DNA of 64,000 bases from UBA7672 sp030824255 (GCA_942493305.1 OW818686.1:1736001-1800000); one strand, 5' to 3'. Shown: positions 33,880 to 42,729, numbered from the stretch's first letter. The notes: a model not told the origin generated them from the letters alone. A program made the numbers and translations.

Positions 33880-34334
33880 GTTTTCCAGACGAATGAGCAT
33901 CCAAGTATCCGTCCAGCCCAAGGGGGATAATAGGGCTCGGGGCGCGTGCTGCAAATCCCAATATTGAATACGCCAGCATAAACATGAGACGTATACCGAG
34001 GATTGCGGTTGAGCCGCAGTCAGTTAAAACACTTCATCAGCAAAGATGACTGAAATCTGTAGAATTCGAAGTCGACGATTAGCAAAAAAGTATGTTCACA
34101 GCTTAATAGCCGAGCTTCGATTAAGTCTATCTAAGGGGATCGCGCACATCTTCGCTGTAGCTCCCTGCAATGGCGTTGCGTTCTTATCATGTCAGTCGGT
34201 CCTGCAGCCCTCTCTCGTCTTCTGTCTGGCTGCTGCGAAATCTCGCTGGAGACCGCTGGAACGTTGCGTGTTCAGGACAATGGTCCGTCCACTGACAAAG
34301 CCTTGAACCCTTCCTCCCACGCCGAGGCCGGCTC
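33880..34334. other. 455-bp divergent, relatively AT-rich intergenic region
   Basis: It lies between the minus-strand gene starting at 33879 and the plus-strand coiled-coil gene at 34335, and must contain both promoters. Around 34020-34140 the base composition is clearly more AT-rich than the surroundings. A micro open frame at 34280-34306 encodes MVRPLTKP and shares 14 identical bases with codons near the start of the 18327 gene. No other gene is supported. Confidence 0.45.
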
Positions 34335-37300
34335 GTGAGAGGTTTGAGCATCCTGTTTCGCTGGATCATGACGCACCTTGCGCGCAGCTGGACCGCGCGG
34401 CTGGCCGCGCTCCTGCTGGTGATGACGATGGCGGCGGGTATTGCCGTCTTCATGATGCCGGAGCAGGGCGACCTTCGCCCCCTCCTGATTTCGTTGTGCG
34501 GCATGGGCGTGCTCGCGGTCGCGGGTCTCTATTTCGCGTATCGCACCATGGCCTTCGCCCGCCGCACGATTGCCGAGAATGTGGCCCTGCGCGTCTCGCT
34601 CGACGCGACCGCCGCGGCGCTTGACCGGCTCGAACGCGAAACCCGCCAGCAGGACCAGCAACTGGGCGGTGATGTAACGCGGCTGACGCGGGAAATCGAT
34701 CGCAGGCTGAACGCCGGTCTCCAGCGCCTGGAGCCGCGCCTGGCGCAGATCGACGTCCTGCGCGATGACCTTGTGAATATTCACCATGCACAGGCCGGAC
34801 TGTCGGCCGTCGATGCGCATACGACTGCGACGATCGAGACACTGCGCTCCGCGCTGGAGAGACGAATCCTGGATGTCTCGGCGCGGGTCGACAAGACCGG
34901 TATCGACTGGAAAGCCCAAGCCGATGTCCTGCGGCAGGAGGCGGCGGCCGCTGCGGGGCGGCAGACGCGCGACCTGGACGCCCTGATGCAGGACGTCTCG
35001 GCGCATGTCGAGAAAATGGAGGCCGACTGGCGCGCGGAGACCGATGTGCTGCGCCGGGACGCGGCTGCGGCTGCGGACCAGCAAGCGCGCGATGTATCAA
35101 GCGTTGTCGAAAAACTGGACGCAGACTGGCGCGCGGAAGCTGCTGTCTTGCGCCGTGAGGCAGCTGCTGCCGCTGAAGCGGCCGCTGCGGCTGTGGACCA
35201 GCAAGCGCGCGATCTGGACGGCCGGGTGCGCGATGTATCAAGCGCGGTCGAAAGGCAGGGCGCCGACTGGCGCGCGGAAGCTGCTGTCCTGCGCCGTGAA
35301 GCAGCCGCTGCGGCTGAAGCCACAGCTGCCGTTGCCGAAGCGACGGCCACTGCTGTGAAAACGACTGCGGCCGCCGCTGACCAGCACGTGCTCAGGCTGG
35401 AAGGCCGGATCCGCGATGTATCGGCTCTGCTCGAGGAAACCGGCGCCGGCTGGAAGGCGCAGATGGGCCGTCTGCGGGAAGAAGCCGCCGCCGCCAACGC
35501 CAATCAGGGGCGCGATATTGCGGACCTCCGTCGCCAGCAGGAGAGCGCCAGCCAGAGCGCGATGCAGCGCGCCGACAGTATCAAGTCGCTCGTTGACGGC
35601 GTGAGCGCAGAACTGAGTGAGACGCGCGCGCGTCTCAATGCGCTCGTGGGGGAGCTGCAAAAACTTGGCGCGGCGCATCAGAAAACCACTGAGCTGGCGA
35701 CCGAAACATCAACCCTGCAGGCAGCGGACCGGCTTGAGCTCACGGGCCTGCAGCACGAACTCAAAACTCTGGCCGAGGTTCAGGAGAGCATCCAGGAACG
35801 CGCGGATCTTTTTGCCGAGCACGCAGTCGAAGCCGCCAGGGCGGCGGACCAGCTCGACGTTCGTCATGCGGATCTCGCGGATGCCGTGGCGCTGGCGAGT
35901 GAACGTGCTGGCCTCACGATCGAACTTGTCGGCAGGGTTGAAAGCCAGCTGCGCGCGGTGGATGCAACGGGCATCGAGACACGCGACCAGCTCAAGGCCG
36001 CAATTATCGACGGCAAGTTGCGCGATGAGCAGGCCATGGCCGTCATTTCCGCCCTGGAGCAGAAAAACAAATCGCTTGATCAGCTTGTCGCGAGCGCGAC
36101 CGCAGGCGTTGCGCAGTCGGTCATCCGCGCAGACCAGCTTCGTGACGGGCTGAAGGCGATCGGCGTTGAAGCGTCGCGGATCGCCGCCGTCGTGACCGAC
36201 ATGGAAGGACGCCAGGGCCGCATCTCGGAAACCGTGCTGGCGGTGCGCGACGATCTGGCCAAGACGGCGTCGGCCATGCGCGATGATCTGGCGAAGACCG
36301 CTGCCGGCGTCGAAGGGCTTGCGGAAGCCCAGGCGCTGGCTGCGAGAGATATGGACGATGTACGCGAGCAGGTCGGCAGGATGGATGCGCAGCTTGCAAC
36401 CGTCAGCGACGAGCAGGGCGACATGGGCGGGCGGCTTGCCTCGATCGGCAACGAACAGACCGGCCTCGGCGAAATGGTGCGATCGCTTTCCACGCGCGCG
36501 GCGGAAGCTGCATCGATCGCCGAGAGCCTTGCCGGGCGGCAGGACAGATTCATCGCCGAGCTGGCGGACGCGGCCGGGACGATCACCGCCATGGTCCGGC
36601 GTGTCGATACGCTGGACGGCGTGCTGACGGCATCGGTGGAAAAGGCGCACACGGCTGCGGCTGCGCTGGATGCGCAGGTCGGGACGCTGGCGGGACGGGT
36701 GTCGGAACAGGGCGCGCAGGCGCAGGCGCGTGAAGCGGCGCTGCGGGCGCTAATCCCGGGTCTGGAAGAGAATGCCGCCGATGTCGCGCGACGCATGGCG
36801 GAGGGGATAGGCGCCGAACAGATCGACGCCATGGACGCCGAGCTGCGCCATATCGTGCAGCTGGTGGATGATGCTGAAATTGCCTTTGCAAGCGAGATTA
36901 CCCGCCTGACGGCGGATGGCGCGAAACTGGCGGCGGACACTGCTGCGGTCGGCAAGCAGGTGGGCCATGTGCAGGCGCTGCTTGAGGGCAAGGTGGGGGC
37001 CGCGCAGCACAAGGCGCTGGCGGATAAAGTCGAGCAGGATATCGCCAGGCTCAACTGCCTGTCGACGGACACCGCCCAGCTGGTGCGCCTGATGGACGAT
37101 ACGGAGATGGCGACGGTTGCGGAACTGACGCGACTGTCGACGGCGGTGCTGCAGCTGACGGATGCGGGCGCCATTGATGCGGTGTGGGCGCGGATCGCCG
37201 AGGTCACGGAACTGTTCGAGGGCGCGTTGAGCGATGCCGAGCAGAAGCTGGTGGAACTCAGCCGTGGCGTGGCCGGGGCGGCGACGGCGGACGATCTGGC

Positions 37301-38222
37301 GGATTTGCGGCGTCACCTGACATCGGCGCAAGCGGCGGTTGAACCGGCGCGCGGTGAGACGCCGCGCCATGACCGGGCTGCCGAGCTGTCGTCGCGCCTT
37401 GAATCAATCGCGCAGAAATTCGGGCCGGCGGAGACTGTGCGGGCGCTGCGCCCGGCGGATGTGAAGGTGCTGGAGACGGTCTGGGCGCCGAAGCTTTCGG
37501 TGGAGATGCCGAAGGGGGCTGCGGAGACGCTGGCCGCGCAGGCGGCCGATGTGGAACTCCGCCTGGGCGAGCCGCTGGACACACCGCTGTTCGACGCCGT
37601 GCTGCGCACGATGGTGGTGCAGGCGGCGGGCGGTGGATCGGCATCCGTGCTGTCGGTTGGCCGCACGACGGGTGTCGATGTTGCGGCGATCTTCGACGCG
37701 GTGAAGGACAAGGCCGGCCACGGCCATTTCACGCTGGTGGGTGTCGCGGGTGATCCCATGACGGGGAGCGTGCTGGCCAGCGACCGCGCCGTCCGCGCAA
37801 ACCTGTCCCGCATAGGGATGGCGAACGGGCAGTATGTGGTGGCGCCGGAGACAGCGACGACAAGGACGTCGATCCGCAAGGGCTATGATGTTCTGGTTAT
37901 CTGCGCCGATCGCGCCAAGCAGCTGGCCGCTGATGTCGAGACTTATGTCGGCCTGGTCCGGGCAGGGGGCTTTGTGGTCCTCGACGGACATGGCGATGAC
38001 CTGACGCCTGAAGTGACGTCATTCGCGTCTGCAGCGCAGCCTGAGCTGGTTCTGCTTGGCCATGCGGGCCGCACGGCCATCTTCCGTGTGAAGAACCGGC
38101 AGGCCGCCAAAAAGGCCCCCGTGCGCAAGGCTGTCGCCAAGAAAGCTGCTGCAAAACCGGCGAGCCCGCGCAAGTCGGCAGGTCCCGCGCGGAAATCCCG
38201 CCCAGCGAAACGGACCCGCTGA
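34335..38222 (+). CDS. Membrane-anchored giant coiled-coil protein with methyltransferase-like C-terminal domain and lysine-rich tail
   Basis: A 1295-residue protein starting at GTG 34335 (ATG 34368 is an alternative). The N-terminus is the two-helix membrane module (about 16-36 and 49-66) with EQGDLRPLL and GLYFAYRTMAFARR, shared with the proteins at 8432 and 18327. Residues ~70-1040 are Ala/Gln/Asp-rich and heptad-like, including five DWRAEAAVLRREAAAA-type repeats between 191 and 390. Residues ~1060-1255 resemble a Rossmann methyltransferase fold (SVLSVGRTTGVDVA, DVLVICADRA, GGFVVLDGHGDD) but lack a clean SAM glycine motif. The last 40 residues are Lys/Ala/Pro-rich, histone-H1-like. The function is unknown; a tethered scaffold or chain-length ruler is inferred. 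Confidence 0.7.
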   Translation: MRGLSILFRWIMTHLARSWTARLAALLLVMTMAAGIAVFMMPEQGDLRPLLISLCGMGVLAVAGLYFAYRTMAFARRTIAENVALRVSLDATAAALDRLERETRQQDQQLGGDVTRLTREIDRRLNAGLQRLEPRLAQIDVLRDDLVNIHHAQAGLSAVDAHTTATIETLRSALERRILDVSARVDKTGIDWKAQADVLRQEAAAAAGRQTRDLDALMQDVSAHVEKMEADWRAETDVLRRDAAAAADQQARDVSSVVEKLDADWRAEAAVLRREAAAAAEAAAAAVDQQARDLDGRVRDVSSAVERQGADWRAEAAVLRREAAAAAEATAAVAEATATAVKTTAAAADQHVLRLEGRIRDVSALLEETGAGWKAQMGRLREEAAAANANQGRDIADLRRQQESASQSAMQRADSIKSLVDGVSAELSETRARLNALVGELQKLGAAHQKTTELATETSTLQAADRLELTGLQHELKTLAEVQESIQERADLFAEHAVEAARAADQLDVRHADLADAVALASERAGLTIELVGRVESQLRAVDATGIETRDQLKAAIIDGKLRDEQAMAVISALEQKNKSLDQLVASATAGVAQSVIRADQLRDGLKAIGVEASRIAAVVTDMEGRQGRISETVLAVRDDLAKTASAMRDDLAKTAAGVEGLAEAQALAARDMDDVREQVGRMDAQLATVSDEQGDMGGRLASIGNEQTGLGEMVRSLSTRAAEAASIAESLAGRQDRFIAELADAAGTITAMVRRVDTLDGVLTASVEKAHTAAAALDAQVGTLAGRVSEQGAQAQAREAALRALIPGLEENAADVARRMAEGIGAEQIDAMDAELRHIVQLVDDAEIAFASEITRLTADGAKLAADTAAVGKQVGHVQALLEGKVGAAQHKALADKVEQDIARLNCLSTDTAQLVRLMDDTEMATVAELTRLSTAVLQLTDAGAIDAVWARIAEVTELFEGALSDAEQKLVELSRGVAGAATADDLADLRRHLTSAQAAVEPARGETPRHDRAAELSSRLESIAQKFGPAETVRALRPADVKVLETVWAPKLSVEMPKGAAETLAAQAADVELRLGEPLDTPLFDAVLRTMVVQAAGGGSASVLSVGRTTGVDVAAIFDAVKDKAGHGHFTLVGVAGDPMTGSVLASDRAVRANLSRIGMANGQYVVAPETATTRTSIRKGYDVLVICADRAKQLAADVETYVGLVRAGGFVVLDGHGDDLTPEVTSFASAAQPELVLLGHAGRTAIFRVKNRQAAKKAPVRKAVAKKAAAKPASPRKSAGPARKSRPAKRTR
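34905..35507 (+). repeat. Five degenerate, variable-length repeats in the coiled-coil gene
   Basis: Units beginning with Asp/Gly-Trp-Arg/Lys-Ala start at 34905, 35025, 35124, 35265 and 35448. They are 40, 33, 47 and 61 codons apart, always a multiple of three. Length differences come mainly from Ala/Thr-rich expansions. The pattern indicates past in-frame duplication and slippage. Confidence 0.75.
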
Positions 38223-38311
38223 TCGACACAGGCGGCGTCCAAAAGCAGTGAACGGTCATCCCGGGATTGCCGCGCGGCGTCAAAGATGTTCACAGCCACA
38301 TGGCTTTGGTG

Positions 38312-38336
38312 GCATTCTGGTTCGGGATCAGAATGC
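38312..38336. terminator. Hairpin between the coiled-coil gene and the GT2 gene
   Basis: Perfect 8-bp arms GCATTCTG (38312-38319) and CAGAATGC (38329-38336) flank a nine-base loop. It lies 90 bases after the coiled-coil gene stop and 37 bases before the GT2 start. It may end transcription or modulate the downstream operon. There is no T tract. Confidence 0.35.
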
Positions 38337-38372
38337 TGCGCGACGCCAGTTGGGCTGATCCGGGAGCTGGGT

Positions 38373-39377
38373 ATGCCAGTTGGGAAAGTCAGCGTCGTTA
38401 TCCGCGCGCTGAACGAGGAAAAATGGCTCGGCCAGGCACTGGCCGCGTGCCGCGCGCAGCAGCTTGGCGCAGGCACGGAGCTTGAGCTGATCCTGGTCGA
38501 TTCAGGCTCGACCGATGGAACCGTTGCGATCGCGCGCGAACATGGCTGCCGCGTGGTCCAGATCCGCCGGGAAGACTTCACGTTTGGCCGTTCGCTGAAT
38601 GTCGGCTGCGATGCGGCGCAGGGCGACATGCTCGCGTTCATTTCGGCGCACTGCATTCCGTCCACTGACAGCTGGCTGCAGGACCTCATCCGGCCAATCG
38701 AGCAGGGTCTGTGCGACTACACCTATGGCCGGCAGATCGGGCACGCGATCAGCCGCTTCTCCGAGCGCCAGGTGTTCGCGCAGTATTTCGGCGCGACCAG
38801 CCGGCTGCCGCAGCAGGGCTTCTTCTGCAACAATGCGAACGCCGCCATTCGCGCCGAAACGTGGCGCAATCACAGGTTCGACGAGACGGTCACGGGGCTT
38901 GAGGACATGGTGCTGGCGAAGACCATCGTCGGTGCGGGCGGCCGTGTCGGTTATGTCGCTGAAGCGCCCGTGATCCACATCCATGAGGAAACGCTGAAGC
39001 AGACGCAGCGGCGTTACTACCGCGAGGCGCTGACCATGCGCGCGATCATGCCGGAAGTGCACTTCCATGTCTGGGACATGGTGAACTGCCTTGCCGCCGG
39101 CGTGACTCACGACATGGGCGCCGCGATCCGTGAGAAGACATTCTGGAAGGAAGCGGGCGGGATTTTCAGCTTCAGGTTCAACCAGTACTGGGGCACGTAT
39201 CGCGGGCACAACGAACACCGCGTGCTGTCACAGGCGCAGAAGATTTCGTACTACTATCCACCGTCGCCAAAACAGAAGAGCGCCGATTCAAAAACTCCCC
39301 CCGACACCGCGGAGAATGGAGACGGCGACGGTTCATGGAAAGCGGTTCCGGCTGGTGCGGATATGAAGCGTGATTGA
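38373..39377 (+). CDS. GT2 glycosyltransferase (rhamnosyltransferase-like)
   Basis: A 334-residue GT-A enzyme. VSVVIRALNEEKWLGQAL starts the fold, LILVDSGSTDGT binds the nucleotide, FISAHCIPS is the DxD-equivalent region, and TGLEDMVLAKTIV with VIHIHEE is typical of this GT2 subgroup. The ATG at 38373 follows GGGAG by six bases; the frame is open upstream. The C-terminus is polar and low-complexity. It overlaps the cytidylyltransferase start by eight bases, heading a tight run of genes to about 42.7 kb. Confidence 0.82.
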   Translation: MPVGKVSVVIRALNEEKWLGQALAACRAQQLGAGTELELILVDSGSTDGTVAIAREHGCRVVQIRREDFTFGRSLNVGCDAAQGDMLAFISAHCIPSTDSWLQDLIRPIEQGLCDYTYGRQIGHAISRFSERQVFAQYFGATSRLPQQGFFCNNANAAIRAETWRNHRFDETVTGLEDMVLAKTIVGAGGRVGYVAEAPVIHIHEETLKQTQRRYYREALTMRAIMPEVHFHVWDMVNCLAAGVTHDMGAAIREKTFWKEAGGIFSFRFNQYWGTYRGHNEHRVLSQAQKISYYYPPSPKQKSADSKTPPDTAENGDGDGSWKAVPAGADMKRD

Positions 39378-40086
39378 CGGAAAAAGCCTGACGGCGCTTC
39401 TCCCGATGAAGGCGCACAGCGCCCGGGTGTCTTCAAAGAACTTCCGGATGATCGCGGGAAAGCCGCTGTTCCGGTGGGTCCTCGACACGATGCTGGCGAC
39501 GCCGGAAATCGACCGCGTCGTGATCAACACGGACGCGCGCGATATCCTGTCGGCCAATGGGCTGAATGATGGCGATGGCGACGGGAAGGTGATGATCCGC
39601 GACCGCAAGCCTGAGATCTGCGGCGACTTCGTTTCGATGAACCTGGTGCTGGCGGACGACATCGCGAATGCGAAGTCAGACCACTACCTGATGACGCATA
39701 CGACCAACCCGCTGCTGCAGGCGCCGACGATTCGCGCGATGATCCGTGCGTACATGGATGCGACGCGATCCGGCGTTGCGGACTCCCTCTTCACGGTGAA
39801 CCGCATGCAGACGCGATTCTATACGGCAGAAGGCGCGCCGATAAATCATGATCCCGACAACCTGATCCGCACGCAGGACCTGCCTCCGTACATGGAAGAG
39901 AATTCCGTGTGCTACCTGTTCACGCCCGAGAGTTTTGCGTCCACGGGCGCGCGTATCGGGAAAAAGCCACTGCTGTTTGCAACCCCGCGCCTGCAGTCGG
40001 TCGATATTGACGAGCCTGCCGACTGGTTCATGGCGGAATCGCTGCTGATGCGGGTGGTTGCGGGCGAGACCCTGCCCGAAGCTTGA
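39370..40086 (+). CDS. CMP-sugar cytidylyltransferase (acylneuraminate cytidylyltransferase family)
   Basis: A 238-residue nucleotidyltransferase with a GTG start overlapping the GT2 gene. TALLPMKAHSARVSSKNFRM near the N-terminus, then AGKPLFRW and VVINTDARD, match the NeuA/KdsB-type CTP-binding signature (LPMKxHSxRVxxKNFR). It would activate a 2-keto sugar acid as its CMP derivative. No NeuB-type condensing enzyme is in the window, so the acid could differ from known nonulosonates. The next three genes are spaced by at most 9 bases and may make or modify the same acid. Confidence 0.8.
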   Translation: MIDGKSLTALLPMKAHSARVSSKNFRMIAGKPLFRWVLDTMLATPEIDRVVINTDARDILSANGLNDGDGDGKVMIRDRKPEICGDFVSMNLVLADDIANAKSDHYLMTHTTNPLLQAPTIRAMIRAYMDATRSGVADSLFTVNRMQTRFYTAEGAPINHDPDNLIRTQDLPPYMEENSVCYLFTPESFASTGARIGKKPLLFATPRLQSVDIDEPADWFMAESLLMRVVAGETLPEA

Positions 40087-40087
40087 G

Positions 40088-41029
40088 ATGACCAAGATGC
40101 GCGTTCTTGTTACCTGCCCGCCAATGCTGGGCCTGATCCAGGAATTCATCCCGGCTTTCGAGGCGAAGGGGCTGACGTGCGTGCCGGCCAAGGTCACGCA
40201 GGTGATGACGGAAGCGGGGCTGATGGAGCTCGTGCCGCAGATGGACGGCTGGATCATTGGCGATGATCCCGCGACGCGGCAGGTTGTGGCGGCGGGTGTC
40301 GCAGGCAAGCTCAAGGCTGCTGTCAAATGGGGCGTCGGCGTCGACAATGTCGATTTTGCAGCCTTCAGGGATCACAGTGTTCCCGTGGAGAACACGCCGG
40401 GCGTGTTTGGCGGCGAAGTCGCGGATGTGGCGCTGACCTATGCGCTGGGGCTGGCGCGCGAAACATACTTCATCGACCGTGAGATCCGGCAGAACGGCAG
40501 CTGGCCGAAACCTTCGGGCATCAGCATGGCGGGCCGCACGGTGGCGATCGTCGGCTTTGGCGACATCGGGCGGCAGACAGCGAAGCGCATCCTGGCCTGC
40601 GACGCGAAGGTCATCGCCTATGATCCGGCATTCAAGCCGATGGATGGCGTTCAGGTCGAGTCCGCGACGTGGCCGGAGCGGCTGGCCGAGGTGGATTTCC
40701 TGATCTTCACCTGTCCGCTGAATGCCGGCACGCGCGGCATGTTCAATGCCGCGGTCGTGCCGAAGCTAAAGCCCGGCGTGCGCGTCGTGAACGTCGCGCG
40801 CGGACCGGTGATCGTCGAGGCGGACCTGATCGCGGCGTTGCAATCCGGCGTGGTGCATTCGGCGGCGCTGGATGTGTTCGAGGTCGAGCCATTGCCGGCG
40901 AATTCGCCGTTGCGAGCGATGGATCGCTGCATCTTCGGGTCGCACAACGGGTCCAACTCGGCAGATGCCGTGCGGCGGGTCAGCCACATCGCGATCGGCA
41001 AGATTGCCCGCCTGCTGGGTGTCGGGTAA
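40088..41029 (+). CDS. D-isomer-specific 2-hydroxyacid dehydrogenase (phosphoglycerate-dehydrogenase-like)
   Basis: A 313-residue NAD-dependent dehydrogenase. VAIVGFGDIGRQTAKRI is the nucleotide fold, VVNVARGPVIVEADL contains the catalytic arginine, and FGSHNGSNS the catalytic histidine region. ENTPGVFGGEVADVALTYAL is typical of the SerA-like subgroup. It probably oxidises a 2-hydroxy acid or reduces a 2-keto acid. It starts one base after the cytidylyltransferase stop, and the SDR gene follows by nine bases, so it acts in that cassette rather than in serine synthesis (inference). Confidence 0.82.
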   Translation: MTKMRVLVTCPPMLGLIQEFIPAFEAKGLTCVPAKVTQVMTEAGLMELVPQMDGWIIGDDPATRQVVAAGVAGKLKAAVKWGVGVDNVDFAAFRDHSVPVENTPGVFGGEVADVALTYALGLARETYFIDREIRQNGSWPKPSGISMAGRTVAIVGFGDIGRQTAKRILACDAKVIAYDPAFKPMDGVQVESATWPERLAEVDFLIFTCPLNAGTRGMFNAAVVPKLKPGVRVVNVARGPVIVEADLIAALQSGVVHSAALDVFEVEPLPANSPLRAMDRCIFGSHNGSNSADAVRRVSHIAIGKIARLLGVG

Positions 41030-41038
41030 CGAGTCCGG

Positions 41039-41815
41039 ATGGCTTCTCCACACGCACCCCCGGCGACCTATCCCAGCCTGAAAGGGCGCGCCGTAATGAT
41101 AACGGGCGGCTCGACCGGCATCGGGGCGGCGATGGTGCATGCCTTCGCCGGACAGGGGGCCACGGTCGGTTTCGTTGATCTTGATGCAGCGTCAGCGGCG
41201 ACACTTGTTTCAGACGTGCAGCGCGCGACGGGGACTGCGCCATGGTTTCGCGACCTGGACGTCACGCAGACGGCAGCACTGAAGAGCGCCATTGCCGACT
41301 TCGCGGCGGATGCGGGCGGTCTCGACGTGCTGGTCAACAATGTCGCCAACGATACGCGGCATGACCCCCTGCAGACGAGCGAGCCTGCCTGGCGCGCGAC
41401 GATGGCGGTGAACCTTGATGCGGCGTTCTTCGCCGCGCAGGCGGCGATCGCGCTGATGCGGGACAAGGGCGGCTCGATCATCAATCTCAGTTCGATCAAC
41501 GCCGTCACCGGACCGCCGAACATGCCCGGCTATGTCGCCTCGAAAGCGGCGCTGCTCGGGCTGAACAAGGCGCTGGCGCGCGAATACGGACCCGATGGTG
41601 TGCGCGTGAACGCGATCCTGCCGGGGTGGGTTGTCACCGAGCGGCAGCTCGACCTGTGGCTGACGCCGGAAGCAGAAGCGGCATGGATGAAGGATGTGCC
41701 GTTGAAGCGTCGCATCCTGCCTGACGACGTGGCGCGGCTCGCGCTGTTCCTCGGGGCGGACGACAGCGCGATGATCACCGGCCAGCAATTCGTCATCGAT
41801 GGCGGACGGACCTGA
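41039..41815 (+). CDS. Short-chain dehydrogenase/reductase
   Basis: A 258-residue classical SDR. TGGSTGIGAAMV is the NAD(P)-binding loop, NNVAND the NNAG-equivalent, INLSSINA the catalytic serine, and YVASKAALLG the catalytic Tyr/Lys. IDGGRT at the C-terminus is also typical. The stop overlaps the start of the next gene by one base (TGATG). A sugar or sugar-acid oxidoreduction within the cytidylyltransferase cassette is likely. Confidence 0.85.
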   Translation: MASPHAPPATYPSLKGRAVMITGGSTGIGAAMVHAFAGQGATVGFVDLDAASAATLVSDVQRATGTAPWFRDLDVTQTAALKSAIADFAADAGGLDVLVNNVANDTRHDPLQTSEPAWRATMAVNLDAAFFAAQAAIALMRDKGGSIINLSSINAVTGPPNMPGYVASKAALLGLNKALAREYGPDGVRVNAILPGWVVTERQLDLWLTPEAEAAWMKDVPLKRRILPDDVARLALFLGADDSAMITGQQFVIDGGRT

Positions 41816-42729
41816 TGTCCCTGTCGGATGCGCGGCTGATCGAGGTCATCGACGTGCAGGACAAATTGGGCGAAGGCGTTGTCTGGCGCGATAGCGACAG
41901 CACGGTCTGGTGGGTCGATGTCCAGGGGCGCCGGATACACTGCCTGTCATGGCCCGGCCTTGCGCTGAAGACCTATGCCACTGACGAGCGGCCAACGGCG
42001 CTGGCCTTTGTCGAGGGGCGGGACGACGTGCTGATCGTTTCGTTCGAATCCGGCTTTGCACTGTGGTCGCCAGCCACTGGCGGCATCGACTGGCTGTCAC
42101 GCCCCGCATCTCTGGGGAACGGCGTCCGGCTCAATGACGGGCGTGTTGATCCTGATGGACGTTTCTGGGTCGGTGCGATGGTGGAACGGAAGGTCGCCAA
42201 GGGCGAACTTGCGCCGGGCGCTCTCTACCGCCTTGCGGGCGAGGGCGAGGCGTCGCCTGTTCTGTCAGGGCTCCACATCGGCAATGGCATCTGCTGGTCG
42301 CCGGACGGGTCGCGCATGTATCTCGCCGATTCGATGCGCGGCGAGGTCTATGCCGCGCGTTTCGACCGCGGAAGCGGCGCCCCTGCGCGGTTCGAGGTGT
42401 TCGCGCGCTTCAGGGGCGAGGCGCCGGATGGCGCCGTGACGGACCAGAATGGGCATTACTGGAGCGCGCTGTGGGGCGGGTCGCGTGTCGCGGCGCTCTC
42501 GGCCGATGGCGCCGAGGTCGCCTCGATCGCGGTGGATGCGCTGCAGCCGAGCTGTCCGGCGTTTGGCGGGGCGAGCGGGAACCTCCTGTTCGTGACGAGC
42601 GCGCAGCAGGGCATGAGCCCGGAACAGCTGGCGGCGCATCCGAGATCGGGCAGCCTGTTCGTGTTCGAGACGGGCGCGCGGGGAATGCCGGCCGCTCGCG
42701 CCCGGCGCGCGGGATTGAAGGTTGCGTGA
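41815..42729 (+). CDS. SMP-30/gluconolactonase-family protein
   Basis: A 304-residue beta-propeller enzyme. KLGEGVVWRD holds the first metal-binding Glu, GVRLNDGRVDPDGRFWVG the Asn/Asp pair, and IGNGICWSPDGSRMYLADS the catalytic Asp region. These are the metal ligands of SMP-30-type lactonases. It most likely hydrolyses a sugar lactone. Coupling to the SDR, the 2-hydroxyacid dehydrogenase and the cytidylyltransferase suggests one pathway: oxidise a sugar to a lactone, open it and activate the acid. Confidence 0.82.
   Translation: MSLSDARLIEVIDVQDKLGEGVVWRDSDSTVWWVDVQGRRIHCLSWPGLALKTYATDERPTALAFVEGRDDVLIVSFESGFALWSPATGGIDWLSRPASLGNGVRLNDGRVDPDGRFWVGAMVERKVAKGELAPGALYRLAGEGEASPVLSGLHIGNGICWSPDGSRMYLADSMRGEVYAARFDRGSGAPARFEVFARFRGEAPDGAVTDQNGHYWSALWGGSRVAALSADGAEVASIAVDALQPSCPAFGGASGNLLFVTSAQQGMSPEQLAAHPRSGSLFVFETGARGMPAARARRAGLKVA

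Noticed and set aside
39370..40086. Calling the cytidylyltransferase neuA (CMP-sialic acid synthetase)
   Set aside because: The family is clear but no sialic acid synthase or epimerase is present, so the exact substrate is not supported.
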